DNA of 5,959 nt from Bacilli bacterium (GTDB lineage: Bacteria; Bacillota_I; Bacilli_A; Haloplasmatales; Haloplasmataceae), in the NCBI GenBank assembly GCA_012513195.1, contig JAAZCR010000288.1, forward strand, positions 1 through 5,959, given 5' to 3'. Positions 1 to 5,459 of the stretch are shown here, one piece after another. How positions within the stretch are numbered: position 1 is the first letter of the stretch; each line of letters starts with the position of its first letter. Position numbers and translations under genes: made by a program. The notes under the pieces are model-generated. The model had not been told where the DNA came from and searched no databases. It saw only the letters and a list, made by a program, of their open reading frames with translations.

Positions 1-12
1 CTTTTTAAACAA

Positions 13-711
13 TTAATCATCCATATTGTTTTTTTGGGTAAGTAAACGATACAATTTCATTAAAGTACGTTTTTCGATGCGCGATACATAACTACGCGAG
101 ATTTTTAAAGATTTTGCGATTTGTCTTTGAGTTTCAGGTTTGCGGTTGTTTAATCCGAATCTTCTGGTGATGATTTCATACTCGCGTGGTGATAATTCAG
201 GAAGTAGACTACGTACCTTATCTATAGCATCGTTAAATACTACATGATCTTCGATTGAATGATCCTCATCCTGTAAAACATCGATAAGGGTGATTTTATT
301 TCCCTCTTTATCATAACCAATTGGGTCATTTAAAGAAACTTCTGCGCGGATCTTTTTGTTCATTCGTAGTTGCATTAATATTTCATTTTCGATACATTTA
401 GCTGCATAAGTGGCCAGTTTTGTACCTTTATCATCGTTATATGTATCAATAGCTTTGATTAGTCCAATGGTCCCAATTGACAATAGATCATCCTTATCAT
501 CGTAGGTATTTTCATATTTTTTGACGATATGCGCAACTAATCTTAGATTATGTTCAATGAGTTTATTGCGAGCCTCAATATCATTTTGTTCTTTACGGAT
601 TAGAAGTTCTCGTTCTTCCTCAGGAGAGAGAACATCTTTAAAGGTTTTTGACTTAATACTTCCTAAGAAGGGTAGGATTCTTAATAGATAAGCTAATAAT
701 TCAATCAACAT
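13..711 (-). CDS. sigK: RNA polymerase sporulation sigma factor sigma-K (pro-sigma-K)
   Basis: This is a sigma-70 family factor of 232 aa that in spore formers directs late mother-cell transcription (coat and spore maturation genes). Region 2 spans about residues 47-118, with LIEHNLRLVAHIVKKYENT (51-69), DLLSIGTIGLIKAID (75-89) and TKLATYAAKCIENEILMQLR (97-116). Residues 126-146, including the DPIGYDKEGN stretch, match sigma-K rather than sigma-E. Region 4 covers about 164-222, with a helix-turn-helix near 195-214 (RQIAKSLKISRSYVSRIEKR). Residues 1-18 are hydrophobic, ending FLGS, and align with the Bacillus pro-sequence that SpoIVFB removes; a cut near Ser18 is inference. The ORF is continuous, with no skin-type insertion. 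An in-frame TGA lies four codons upstream of the start, so the start is fixed. The SD is AAGGGGG (minus strand, 721-715). It is transcribed divergently from yqeG. Family assignment is very secure. Confidence 0.96.
   Translation of the reverse strand: MLIELLAYLLRILPFLGSIKSKTFKDVLSPEEERELLIRKEQNDIEARNKLIEHNLRLVAHIVKKYENTYDDKDDLLSIGTIGLIKAIDTYNDDKGTKLATYAAKCIENEILMQLRMNKKIRAEVSLNDPIGYDKEGNKITLIDVLQDEDHSIEDHVVFNDAIDKVRSLLPELSPREYEIITRRFGLNNRKPETQRQIAKSLKISRSYVSRIEKRTLMKLYRLLTQKNNMDD
648..678 (+). promoter_or_regulatory. possible sigma-A promoter for the yqeG-yqeM operon, inside sigK
   Basis: TTGACT (648-653) resembles a -35 box. TAGGAT (673-678), 19 bp downstream, is a mediocre -10 box. The leader to yqeG would be about 60 nt. 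The elements lie within the coding region for the sigK N-terminus because only 33 bp separate the two start codons. Other AT-rich -10-like strings follow (for example TAATAAT near 694-700), so the exact promoter is uncertain. Confidence 0.25.
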
Positions 712-744
712 ATACCCCCTTCAAAAAAAGTTTAAGGTGATAAA

Positions 745-1254
745 ATGAGTATCTTTATTCCTAATGAATACCACAAATCGATCCATGATATCGACTTAGT
801 AAAATTATATGAAAGTGGGAAGCGATTAATTCTTACAGATTTAGACAATACCTTGGTTTCATATGTGGAGCCATTGCCTACAGAGGATATCAGGTTGTTT
901 AAGCAAAAATGTGATGAAATAGGTTTAACATTAGTAATTATATCGAATAATAATGAAAAACGGGTTAAACACTTTGCGGATGAATTAGGTGTTACTTATC
1001 TTGCGAAAGCGCTAAAACCATTTCGTAGAGCTTACCGTATGTTAACGATGGATTATCGACCTGATGAAGTCGTTATCATCGGTGATCAAATTCTTACGGA
1101 TATCGTGGGGGGCAATCGTATGGGTTTTTATACCATTCTTGTTGATGCAATAGATTATAATACGGAATCTTGGAAAACAAAATTTAATCGCTTCTTCGAG
1201 CGAATAATTATCAAAAAATTCAAAATTAAAGGAGACAAGCATGGAAGAACTTAA
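745..1254 (+). CDS. yqeG: YqeG family HAD phosphatase (subfamily IIIA)
   Basis: This 169-aa cytoplasmic protein belongs to the haloacid dehalogenase superfamily and is expected to be a Mg-dependent phosphatase of unknown physiological substrate. Motif I is DLDNTL (32-37), with D32 as the predicted nucleophile and D34 as the acid/base. Motif II is the Ser in IISNN (S67). Motif III is the Lys in LKP (K91). Motif IV is GDQILTD (113-119), with D114 and D119 as metal ligands. The length fits the family. The start has the SD AAGGTGA (734-740), and an in-frame TAA lies four codons upstream. It is the first gene of the operon and overlaps yqeH by 14 nt, implying translational coupling. The family is very clear; the substrate cannot be read from sequence. 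Confidence 0.93.
   Translation: MSIFIPNEYHKSIHDIDLVKLYESGKRLILTDLDNTLVSYVEPLPTEDIRLFKQKCDEIGLTLVIISNNNEKRVKHFADELGVTYLAKALKPFRRAYRMLTMDYRPDEVVIIGDQILTDIVGGNRMGFYTILVDAIDYNTESWKTKFNRFFERIIIKKFKIKGDKHGRT
804..811 (-). promoter_or_regulatory. possible sigma-E-like -10 element for sigK, inside yqeG
   Basis: The gap between sigK and yqeG is too short for a complete sigK promoter, so I searched the minus strand inside yqeG. CATATAAT matches seven of eight positions of the sigma-E -10 consensus CATACAnT known from Bacillus, where sigma-E transcribes sigK. The leader would be roughly 85 nt. The -35 region at a suitable spacing (GAATTAA, 832-826) is a poor match, so this is a weak candidate in AT-rich DNA. 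Confidence 0.25.
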
Positions 1255-2350
1255 ATGTATCGGTTGTGGTAGCATTCTGCAAACAGAAAATTCTAATCAG
1301 GTAGGTTATATACCACCTCATAAGTTAACGGAAGATGCGGATGAAATCCTTTGTCAGCGTTGTTTTCGCATAAAACATTATCGGGATTTACCAGATATCG
1401 AGTTAAATCATGAGGATTTTGTCAAGATTCTAAATGATATTGCGAAAACAGATGCTTTAGTTATAAATGTGGTTGACCTTTTTGATTTAACAGGTAGTTT
1501 AATACATGGTATTCATCGTTATATCGGTAATAATGATTTAATTCTTGTAGGTAATAAACGAGATATTTTACCAAAAGCGATTAACAACGATAAAATTAAG
1601 AATTGGATAAGAAAAATTATCAGTGATTATGGTTATCAAGTAAAGGATATTATACTAATTAGTAGTAAACGTGGTGACGGAATTGATGAGTTATTTACTA
1701 CGATTGAGAAGTATCGGAAAGACCGCAATGTTTATGTGATTGGTTGTACAAATGTAGGCAAATCTACACTCATCAATGCGATTATAAAACGATTCACACC
1801 CATCACTAAAGATGTTATTACCGCAAGTATCTATCCAGGTACTACCTTGGGATTAATCGAAATTCCTCTTGATGATAATCATTTTATTATTGATACTCCA
1901 GGAATTATTAATCATCATCAATATGCTTTTTATCTCGATAAAAACCATTTAAAACATATTTTACCTGACCGCGAAATTAATCCGAAAGTTTATCAATTGA
2001 ATCCACGCCAAACCCTCTTTATCGATGGTTTAGCAAGAATAGACTTTGTCAGTGGTAAACGTACCAGTTTTGTATGCCACTTCAGCAATGCGGTGAAAAT
2101 CCATCGGACTAAGTTAGAAAATGCGGATAATCTGTTCGCTAAACACCTTGGTGAGCTACTTTCACCGCCCACAAAGGAAGAATATGAAAAACTCGGTAAA
2201 TATGTTAAATACGAGTTTAAAACACCAAAAGAACGTTCTGATATCGTTATTTCAGGCTTAGGATTTATCTCATTAAAAGATGAAAACCTCAAAGTTGTTG
2301 TTCATGCTCCCAAACATGTTGGGGTTTATATTAGACCATCCTTATATTAG
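1241..2350 (+). CDS. yqeH: Circularly permuted ribosome-biogenesis GTPase YqeH
   Basis: This 369-aa GTPase is needed in Bacillus for 30S subunit assembly. It opens with a zinc-finger motif, CIGC (C6, C9) and CQRC (C38, C41). The G motifs then appear in permuted order typical of the YlqF/YqeH/RsgA class: G4 NKRD (105-108), G5 SSKRG (141-145), G1 GCTNVGKST (168-176), G2 Thr near 201-202 and G3 DTPG (218-221), followed by hydrophobic Ile222-Ile223 in place of a catalytic Gln (HAS-GTPase type). The Asn in the P-loop (N171) is the type linked to K+-stimulated hydrolysis in this class. The C-terminal region (about 235-369) is the family's RNA- or protein-binding extension. The SD AAAGGAG (1228-1234) is strong. 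The gene overlaps yqeG by 14 nt and ends 9 nt before aroE. Confidence 0.96.
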   Translation: MEELKCIGCGSILQTENSNQVGYIPPHKLTEDADEILCQRCFRIKHYRDLPDIELNHEDFVKILNDIAKTDALVINVVDLFDLTGSLIHGIHRYIGNNDLILVGNKRDILPKAINNDKIKNWIRKIISDYGYQVKDIILISSKRGDGIDELFTTIEKYRKDRNVYVIGCTNVGKSTLINAIIKRFTPITKDVITASIYPGTTLGLIEIPLDDNHFIIDTPGIINHHQYAFYLDKNHLKHILPDREINPKVYQLNPRQTLFIDGLARIDFVSGKRTSFVCHFSNAVKIHRTKLENADNLFAKHLGELLSPPTKEEYEKLGKYVKYEFKTPKERSDIVISGLGFISLKDENLKVVVHAPKHVGVYIRPSLY

Positions 2351-2359
2351 GAGTTTAAT

Positions 2360-3133
2360 ATGAAGCGCTTTGGTTTGATTGGGAAACATATTTCTTATTC
2401 TTTATCCCCATTAATCCATAATGCGCATTTTGAATCTTTAGGGATTAATGCGCATTATGATCTCATTGATATCGATGATTTAGCGCATTTTGAATTATTA
2501 AAAGGGTATTCAGGATTCAATATTACGGTACCATATAAAGAAGCGTTTTTGCCACTATTAGATGAAATGAGCGAAGATGTAAAAACAATCGGTGCAGTTA
2601 ATTGTGTAGTAGTTGTAAATGACAAATTTCGAGGTTATAATACAGATAGTTATGGTATATATCAAACCTTAAAAAAGTACCAACTAGATTTAAATAAGAA
2701 AAAAGTTTTAATCATTGGTTGTGGTGGAGCAGGAAAAGCAGTTTATTATACCTTACAGAAATATACTGAGCATGAGGTTTATATCACTAATCGGACTACT
2801 TCTAAAGCCTTACAGTTAACAAAACAAGTAATTCCCTTCACTGATTTAGCAAATTATAGTGGTGAGTTCGACTTAATCATTAATTGCGTAACTCCAGATG
2901 TCGCAATAGAGTTACCAAAAATTAAACCACAGGCTACAATTATCGATATCAACTATCAAAAACATAGTATTTTTATTCCCCCGCATATGAAAAAGCATAC
3001 TTATTTCATAGATGGTACAGATATGTTAATCTATCAAGCTGCTAAGATTTTTGAATTATGGTTCAATATAGCACCAAATGTAGATGTAATGTACAAGGAA
3101 TTAGAAAGGAGTAGTAAGAATGCTCACTGGTAA
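2360..3133 (+). CDS. aroE: Shikimate dehydrogenase (NADP+)
   Basis: This 257-aa enzyme reduces 3-dehydroshikimate to shikimate in the aromatic amino acid pathway. Shikimate-binding residues are visible in SLSP (14-17), NITVPYKE (54-61, with K60 as the catalytic Lys), VNC (N81) and NTD (94-96, with D96 as the catalytic Asp). The nucleotide-binding loop is GCGGAGKA (120-127), with NRT (144-146) after the second strand, as in NADP-specific AroE. The C-terminal motif is DGTDMLIYQAA (218-228). Two usual signatures are eroded: the NATPxGM loop reads NCVTPD (175-180), and the YNPxxTxLL segment reads NYQKHSIFI (198-206). With a slightly short length, this suggests a diverged but intact enzyme. The SD AGGAG (2349-2353) overlaps the yqeH stop, and the gene overlaps the next one by 14 nt. 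Confidence 0.94.
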   Translation: MKRFGLIGKHISYSLSPLIHNAHFESLGINAHYDLIDIDDLAHFELLKGYSGFNITVPYKEAFLPLLDEMSEDVKTIGAVNCVVVVNDKFRGYNTDSYGIYQTLKKYQLDLNKKKVLIIGCGGAGKAVYYTLQKYTEHEVYITNRTTSKALQLTKQVIPFTDLANYSGEFDLIINCVTPDVAIELPKIKPQATIIDINYQKHSIFIPPHMKKHTYFIDGTDMLIYQAAKIFELWFNIAPNVDVMYKELERSSKNAHW

Positions 3134-3419
3134 ACAAAAATCCTATTTGCGTTCTCTCGGGCAAAATCTCAAGCCCATTATGCAAGTTGGCAAGAACGGT
3201 TTAACACCTAACTTCATCGAAAATTTTAATCAAGCACTCGAAGATCATGAGATAGTTAAAATATCAGTGCTTAAGAGTTGTCTCGATGAAAAAGGGGAAA
3301 TTGGCAAAGCACTTTGCGAAGAAACAGGGTGCGAACTTGTTCAAGTTATTGGTAATCAAATTCTCTTTTATCGCGAATCGATGAAAGAGAATAAAAATGA
3401 TAAGATATTATTACCGTAA
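3120..3419 (+). CDS. yqeI: YhbY/YqeI family ribosome-associated RNA-binding protein
   Basis: This 99-aa single-domain CRS1-YhbY (CRM) protein belongs to a family that associates with pre-50S ribosomal particles. The N-terminal LTGKQKSYLRSLGQNLKPI (2-20) is followed by the loop VGKNGLT (23-29), which contains the family's GxxG RNA-contact motif. The signature GCELVQVIGNQILFYR lies near residues 70-85. The last 14 or so residues form a Lys/Asn-rich tail encoded partly in the region shared with yqeK. The SD AAAGGAG (3105-3111) lies 8 nt before the ATG inside the aroE 3' end. In Bacillus this gene is followed by nadD; here it runs directly into yqeK with a 23-nt overlap. Confidence 0.93.
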   Translation: MLTGKQKSYLRSLGQNLKPIMQVGKNGLTPNFIENFNQALEDHEIVKISVLKSCLDEKGEIGKALCEETGCELVQVIGNQILFYRESMKENKNDKILLP

Positions 3420-4023
3420 TATGGAAATCGACAAGGCTTTAAGTATTATTGAAGAAAAAGACCCTGTTCGTTTTCCCCATATTCTCGGGACCTTTAAGCA
3501 AGCACGTTTGCTCGCAAAATACTATAGCTTAGATGATAAGAAATGCAGTGTCGCGGCGATTTTGCATGATTATGCCAAAGGTGAAAATAAGAGTCGATTA
3601 AAAGAAATCATCACAAAATATGGTGATGTAAATATTATAAAATATGATGAAGAAATTTGGCATGGTGAAGCAGGCAGTATCTTATTGAAGTTAGAATTAG
3701 GTATCACTGATAAAGATATTCTTGATGCCGTTCGATACCATGTTACAGGGCATCCGGATATGAACGACTATGCGAAAGTCGTTTATATTGCGGATTATAC
3801 CGAAGAAACCCGTAAACATCCAGGGGTTGACTTTTGTCGCTATGCATGTTACATTTCTCTCGATGTTGGTGTATTAAGTTGTAGTGAAGGCATCTACAAT
3901 TATTTAAACACATTACCGAAAAAGAAAATTCATCCATATACACAACTAACATACGAACATTTTTTGGCGAAAGTGGGTAGAGAAAGATATGAATCTATTA
4001 AAAGCCATTACCAAGGCATGTGA
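3397..4023 (+). CDS. yqeK: HD-domain protein YqeK, probable symmetrical Ap4A hydrolase
   Basis: This 208-aa HD-superfamily phosphohydrolase belongs to a family reported to split diadenosine tetraphosphate into two ADP. Likely metal ligands are H28 (RFPHIL), H57-D58 (LHDYAK), H89 (WHGEAG), H115 (YHVTGH) and D133 (IADYTE), in the family order. The ATG at 3397 has an SD-like GAAAGAGA (3383-3390). A second in-frame ATG at 3421 has no SD but gives the more typical N-terminus MEIDKAL, so the first eight residues may be untranslated. It overlaps yqeI by 23 nt (none if the 3421 start is used) and rsfS by 35 nt, and ends in tandem TGA TGA. NadD, usually encoded just upstream and sometimes fused to YqeK, is absent here. 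Confidence 0.92.
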   Translation: MIRYYYRNMEIDKALSIIEEKDPVRFPHILGTFKQARLLAKYYSLDDKKCSVAAILHDYAKGENKSRLKEIITKYGDVNIIKYDEEIWHGEAGSILLKLELGITDKDILDAVRYHVTGHPDMNDYAKVVYIADYTEETRKHPGVDFCRYACYISLDVGVLSCSEGIYNYLNTLPKKKIHPYTQLTYEHFLAKVGRERYESIKSHYQGM

Positions 4024-4339
4024 TGATCTCAAAGCACAGGATATCCAAATTCTGGATATGACAGGTATTTCGCCCCTAATTGATTATATGGTTGTCTGTT
4101 CAGGTAGAACGGATCGGCAAGCTAATGCGATTGTCAATAAGGTCAGAGAAGAAGTTTATAAAAATGGTTATAATGTTAAACACATTGAAGGTGCTAATCG
4201 CAATTTATGGGTATTAATCGATTGCTTTGATGTCATCTGTCATGTTTTTCAACCTGATGAACGTATTAAGTATAGCCTTGAACGGATTTGGGGCGAAGTT
4301 CCACGGATTGATGTCCAAAAAGTATTAGAATCCGAATAA
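3989..4339 (+). CDS. rsfS: Ribosomal silencing factor RsfS (YqeL, Iojap/DUF143 family)
   Basis: This 116-aa protein belongs to a family that binds uL14 on the 50S subunit and blocks joining with the 30S, damping translation under nutrient limitation. The family pattern is complete: LDMTGISPLIDYMVVCSGRT (22-41), HIEG (65-68), WVLIDCFDVICHVF (74-87) and the C-terminal RIKYSLERIW (92-101). The length is normal. It starts inside the last 35 nt of yqeK with a weak purine-rich SD (AGAGAAAG, 3979-3986). It ends only 2 nt before yqeM, so expression is probably coupled to both neighbours. Confidence 0.95.
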   Translation: MNLLKAITKACDDLKAQDIQILDMTGISPLIDYMVVCSGRTDRQANAIVNKVREEVYKNGYNVKHIEGANRNLWVLIDCFDVICHVFQPDERIKYSLERIWGEVPRIDVQKVLESE

Positions 4340-4341
4340 TT

Positions 4342-5073
4342 ATGGCATACGAACTATTATATAAGGTTTATGACTCCTTGATGAGTCATGTACCTTATGA
4401 CCGTTTTATTAATGTTGTTAAGGAATATGCGGATAAAAACGCAGTGCTTTTAGATCTTGCATGCGGTACAGGTAAAGTTCTTGTACCATTAGTTGAAGAA
4501 GGTTACCTTATTGATGGACTTGACTTAAGCGAAGAAATGTTGATGGTAACAAGAGATAAACTACAAACCAAACATCTAAGCAGTTCTTTGCATTTAGGGA
4601 GAATGGAAGAACTAAAGGTAAATAGTTACTATCAATTAGTTTATTGTTTCTTAGATTCGATAAATTATCTAACTAACATTATTGATATAGATAATACTTT
4701 TCAAGGTGTATTTGACGCTTTAGTTCAAGATGGGTATTTTCTTTTTGATGTACCTGATCAAAATTATATTAAAAAGATGTTTTCTAATTATTGTTTTGTA
4801 GATGAGATGGAAGATAGTTTGTACATCTGGCAAACCAACACTCAAAAACATAATCAAATACTTACGGTTTATCATCAATTAACTTTCTTTTTACCTAAAA
4901 CTAATCATCTATATGAAAAGAAACAAGAGTTCCATACACAAGTGATCTTTCCTTTAAATATATATATAGAATTGCTTCAGCAAAATGGTTTTGAAATCGT
5001 TAATATAATTGACGATTTCCTCTTAGATGGTAGTAAACGGAAATTAATCGTTAGTAAAAAATGTCGCTCATAA
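4342..5073 (+). CDS. yqeM: YqeM family SAM-dependent class I methyltransferase
   Basis: This 243-aa protein is predicted to be a Rossmann-fold methyltransferase of unknown substrate. SAM-binding motif I is LLDLACGTGKV (36-46), and the acidic residue after strand 2 is D61 in GLDLSEEML. The family-typical FLDSINYL (103-110) follows strand 4. The N-terminus YKVYDSLMSHVPYDRF (7-22) fits the conserved start of YqeM proteins and supports this ATG. No SD is visible and only 2 nt separate it from the rsfS stop, so translation probably depends on termination-reinitiation from rsfS. It is the last gene of the operon; its TAA lies in the loop of the terminator hairpin. The C-terminal half looks less conserved. 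Confidence 0.9.
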   Translation: MAYELLYKVYDSLMSHVPYDRFINVVKEYADKNAVLLDLACGTGKVLVPLVEEGYLIDGLDLSEEMLMVTRDKLQTKHLSSSLHLGRMEELKVNSYYQLVYCFLDSINYLTNIIDIDNTFQGVFDALVQDGYFLFDVPDQNYIKKMFSNYCFVDEMEDSLYIWQTNTQKHNQILTVYHQLTFFLPKTNHLYEKKQEFHTQVIFPLNIYIELLQQNGFEIVNIIDDFLLDGSKRKLIVSKKCRS

Positions 5074-5086
5074 AGCGGCATTTTTT
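5056..5086 (+). terminator. Intrinsic terminator of the yqeG-yqeM operon
   Basis: A 12-bp stem pairs 5056-5067 (AAAAAATGTCGC) with 5075-5086 (GCGGCATTTTTT) with one G-T wobble, around a 7-nt loop. Six T residues form the distal part of the 3' arm. The yqeM stop codon (5071-5073) falls in the loop, so the 5' arm is coding sequence. The A-run on the other side would also give a U-tract in the reverse direction, so it could act both ways. Confidence 0.85.
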
Positions 5087-5100
5087 GCTTAAAATACTAA

Positions 5101-5110
5101 TGAGCGCTCA
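5101..5110. promoter_or_regulatory. Perfect 10-bp palindrome, possible operator
   Basis: TGAGCGCTCA reads the same on both strands and is G+C-rich relative to its surroundings. It lies 14 nt after the operon terminator and 13 nt before the SD of the 89-aa gene, where a promoter or operator for that gene would be expected. No convincing sigma-A promoter is visible around it; AATACTA (5093-5099) vaguely resembles a forespore sigma -10 box. The regulatory role is inference from position only. Confidence 0.3.
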
Positions 5111-5133
5111 AACTATCATCTATAGGAGGCATT

Positions 5134-5403
5134 ATGGCAAGATACAAGTTAAAGCGAAGTAACCAACACTTCAAGAATTCTGCTTTAGCGCGCGGGGAAA
5201 ATATCGTGAATGCCTTCTCAAATCCCGCATCTCCTAATTACACAGAGACCAACAATTTTAGTGGAAACAAAGACTACAAGGAAGAATATGCATTAGGTAG
5301 TACAGACAATACTACCTTAAAGAACAAGAAGAACGATAAGAAAACAGAAAATGTGGAATTCGCAAAAGAGGTGCCTAATTGCGAAGAGACTAAAAAGAAA
5401 TAA
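5134..5403 (+). CDS. Unrecognised small Lys/Asn-rich protein, possibly a small spore protein
   Basis: I do not recognise this 89-aa protein. It is very hydrophilic, with 14 Lys and 14 Asn, and has no signal peptide or membrane segment. The N-terminal third is basic (MARYKLKRSNQHFK), the centre is rich in Asn, Ser and Thr, and the tail is charged and ends EETKKK. Cys83 is the only cysteine. Residues 75-79, EFAKE, resemble the (T)EFASE site cut by germination protease GPR in small acid-soluble spore proteins; this is suggestive only. Translation is well supported by a perfect AGGAGG (5124-5129) 4 nt before the ATG. It stands alone between two hairpins, so it is probably monocistronic, in the slot where Bacillus has the divergent comER. 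Confidence 0.7.
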   Translation: MARYKLKRSNQHFKNSALARGENIVNAFSNPASPNYTETNNFSGNKDYKEEYALGSTDNTTLKNKKNDKKTENVEFAKEVPNCEETKKK

Positions 5404-5415
5404 TTTAAACTAAAG

Positions 5416-5459
5416 AAAATCCCCTCTGTAGAAAGTATATATCTATGGAGGGGATTTTT
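5416..5459 (+). terminator. Terminator-like hairpin whose 3' arm contains the comEA Shine-Dalgarno
   Basis: A 17-bp stem pairs 5416-5432 with 5442-5458 around a 9-nt loop, with two adjacent G-T wobbles (5427/5447 and 5428/5446) and a core of CCCCTC against GAGGGG. Five T residues (5455-5459) follow the G-rich arm, as in an intrinsic terminator ending the 89-aa gene. The comEA start codon begins at the next base, and GGAGGGG (5447-5453) in the 3' arm is its only SD. The structure can therefore act as a terminator, as a translational lock on read-through mRNA, or as both. Confidence 0.8.
5447..5453 (+). promoter_or_regulatory. comEA Shine-Dalgarno, sequestered in hairpin
   Basis: GGAGGGG lies 6 nt before the ATG at 5460, optimal spacing for ribosome binding, and it decides the comEA start. 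Every base of it is paired in the 5416-5458 stem, so the site is exposed only if the hairpin is opened or the transcript begins inside or after the 5' arm. Confidence 0.75.

Noticed and set aside
1042..1275. Open reading frame of 77 codons on the minus strand within yqeG/yqeH.
   Set aside because: It lies wholly antisense to two strongly supported genes and shows no recognisable domain.
1993..2292. Open reading frame of 99 codons on the minus strand inside yqeH.
   Set aside because: It is antisense to the conserved C-terminal part of YqeH, with Ser/Leu-rich shadow composition and no family resemblance.
2423..2495. 13-nt direct repeat GCGCATTTTGAAT at 2423-2435 and 2483-2495 in aroE.
   Set aside because: The copies are in frame, 20 codons apart, and encode similar AHFE segments at normal AroE positions; probably coincidence from codon preference.
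3743..3952. Open reading frame of 69 codons on the minus strand inside yqeK.
   Set aside because: It is antisense to the HD-domain gene, and its His/Cys content mirrors yqeK codons on the other strand.
4021..4026. Tandem TGA codons considered as possible TGA-to-Trp recoding (mycoplasma-like code).
   Set aside because: YqeK has a normal family length ending here, rsfS already covers the downstream sequence in another frame, and Trp is encoded by TGG throughout.
5056..5106. Antiterminator idea: CGCTCAT (5065-5071) pairing with ATGAGCG (5100-5106).
   Set aside because: The second strand is transcribed after the termination point, so it cannot prevent termination on the same transcript.
5433..5441. 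Possible -10 box TATATA in the hairpin loop, which would start comEA mRNA after the 5' arm.
   Set aside because: No -35-like sequence is seen at a suitable distance, and TATATA is common in this AT-rich DNA; not strong enough to annotate.
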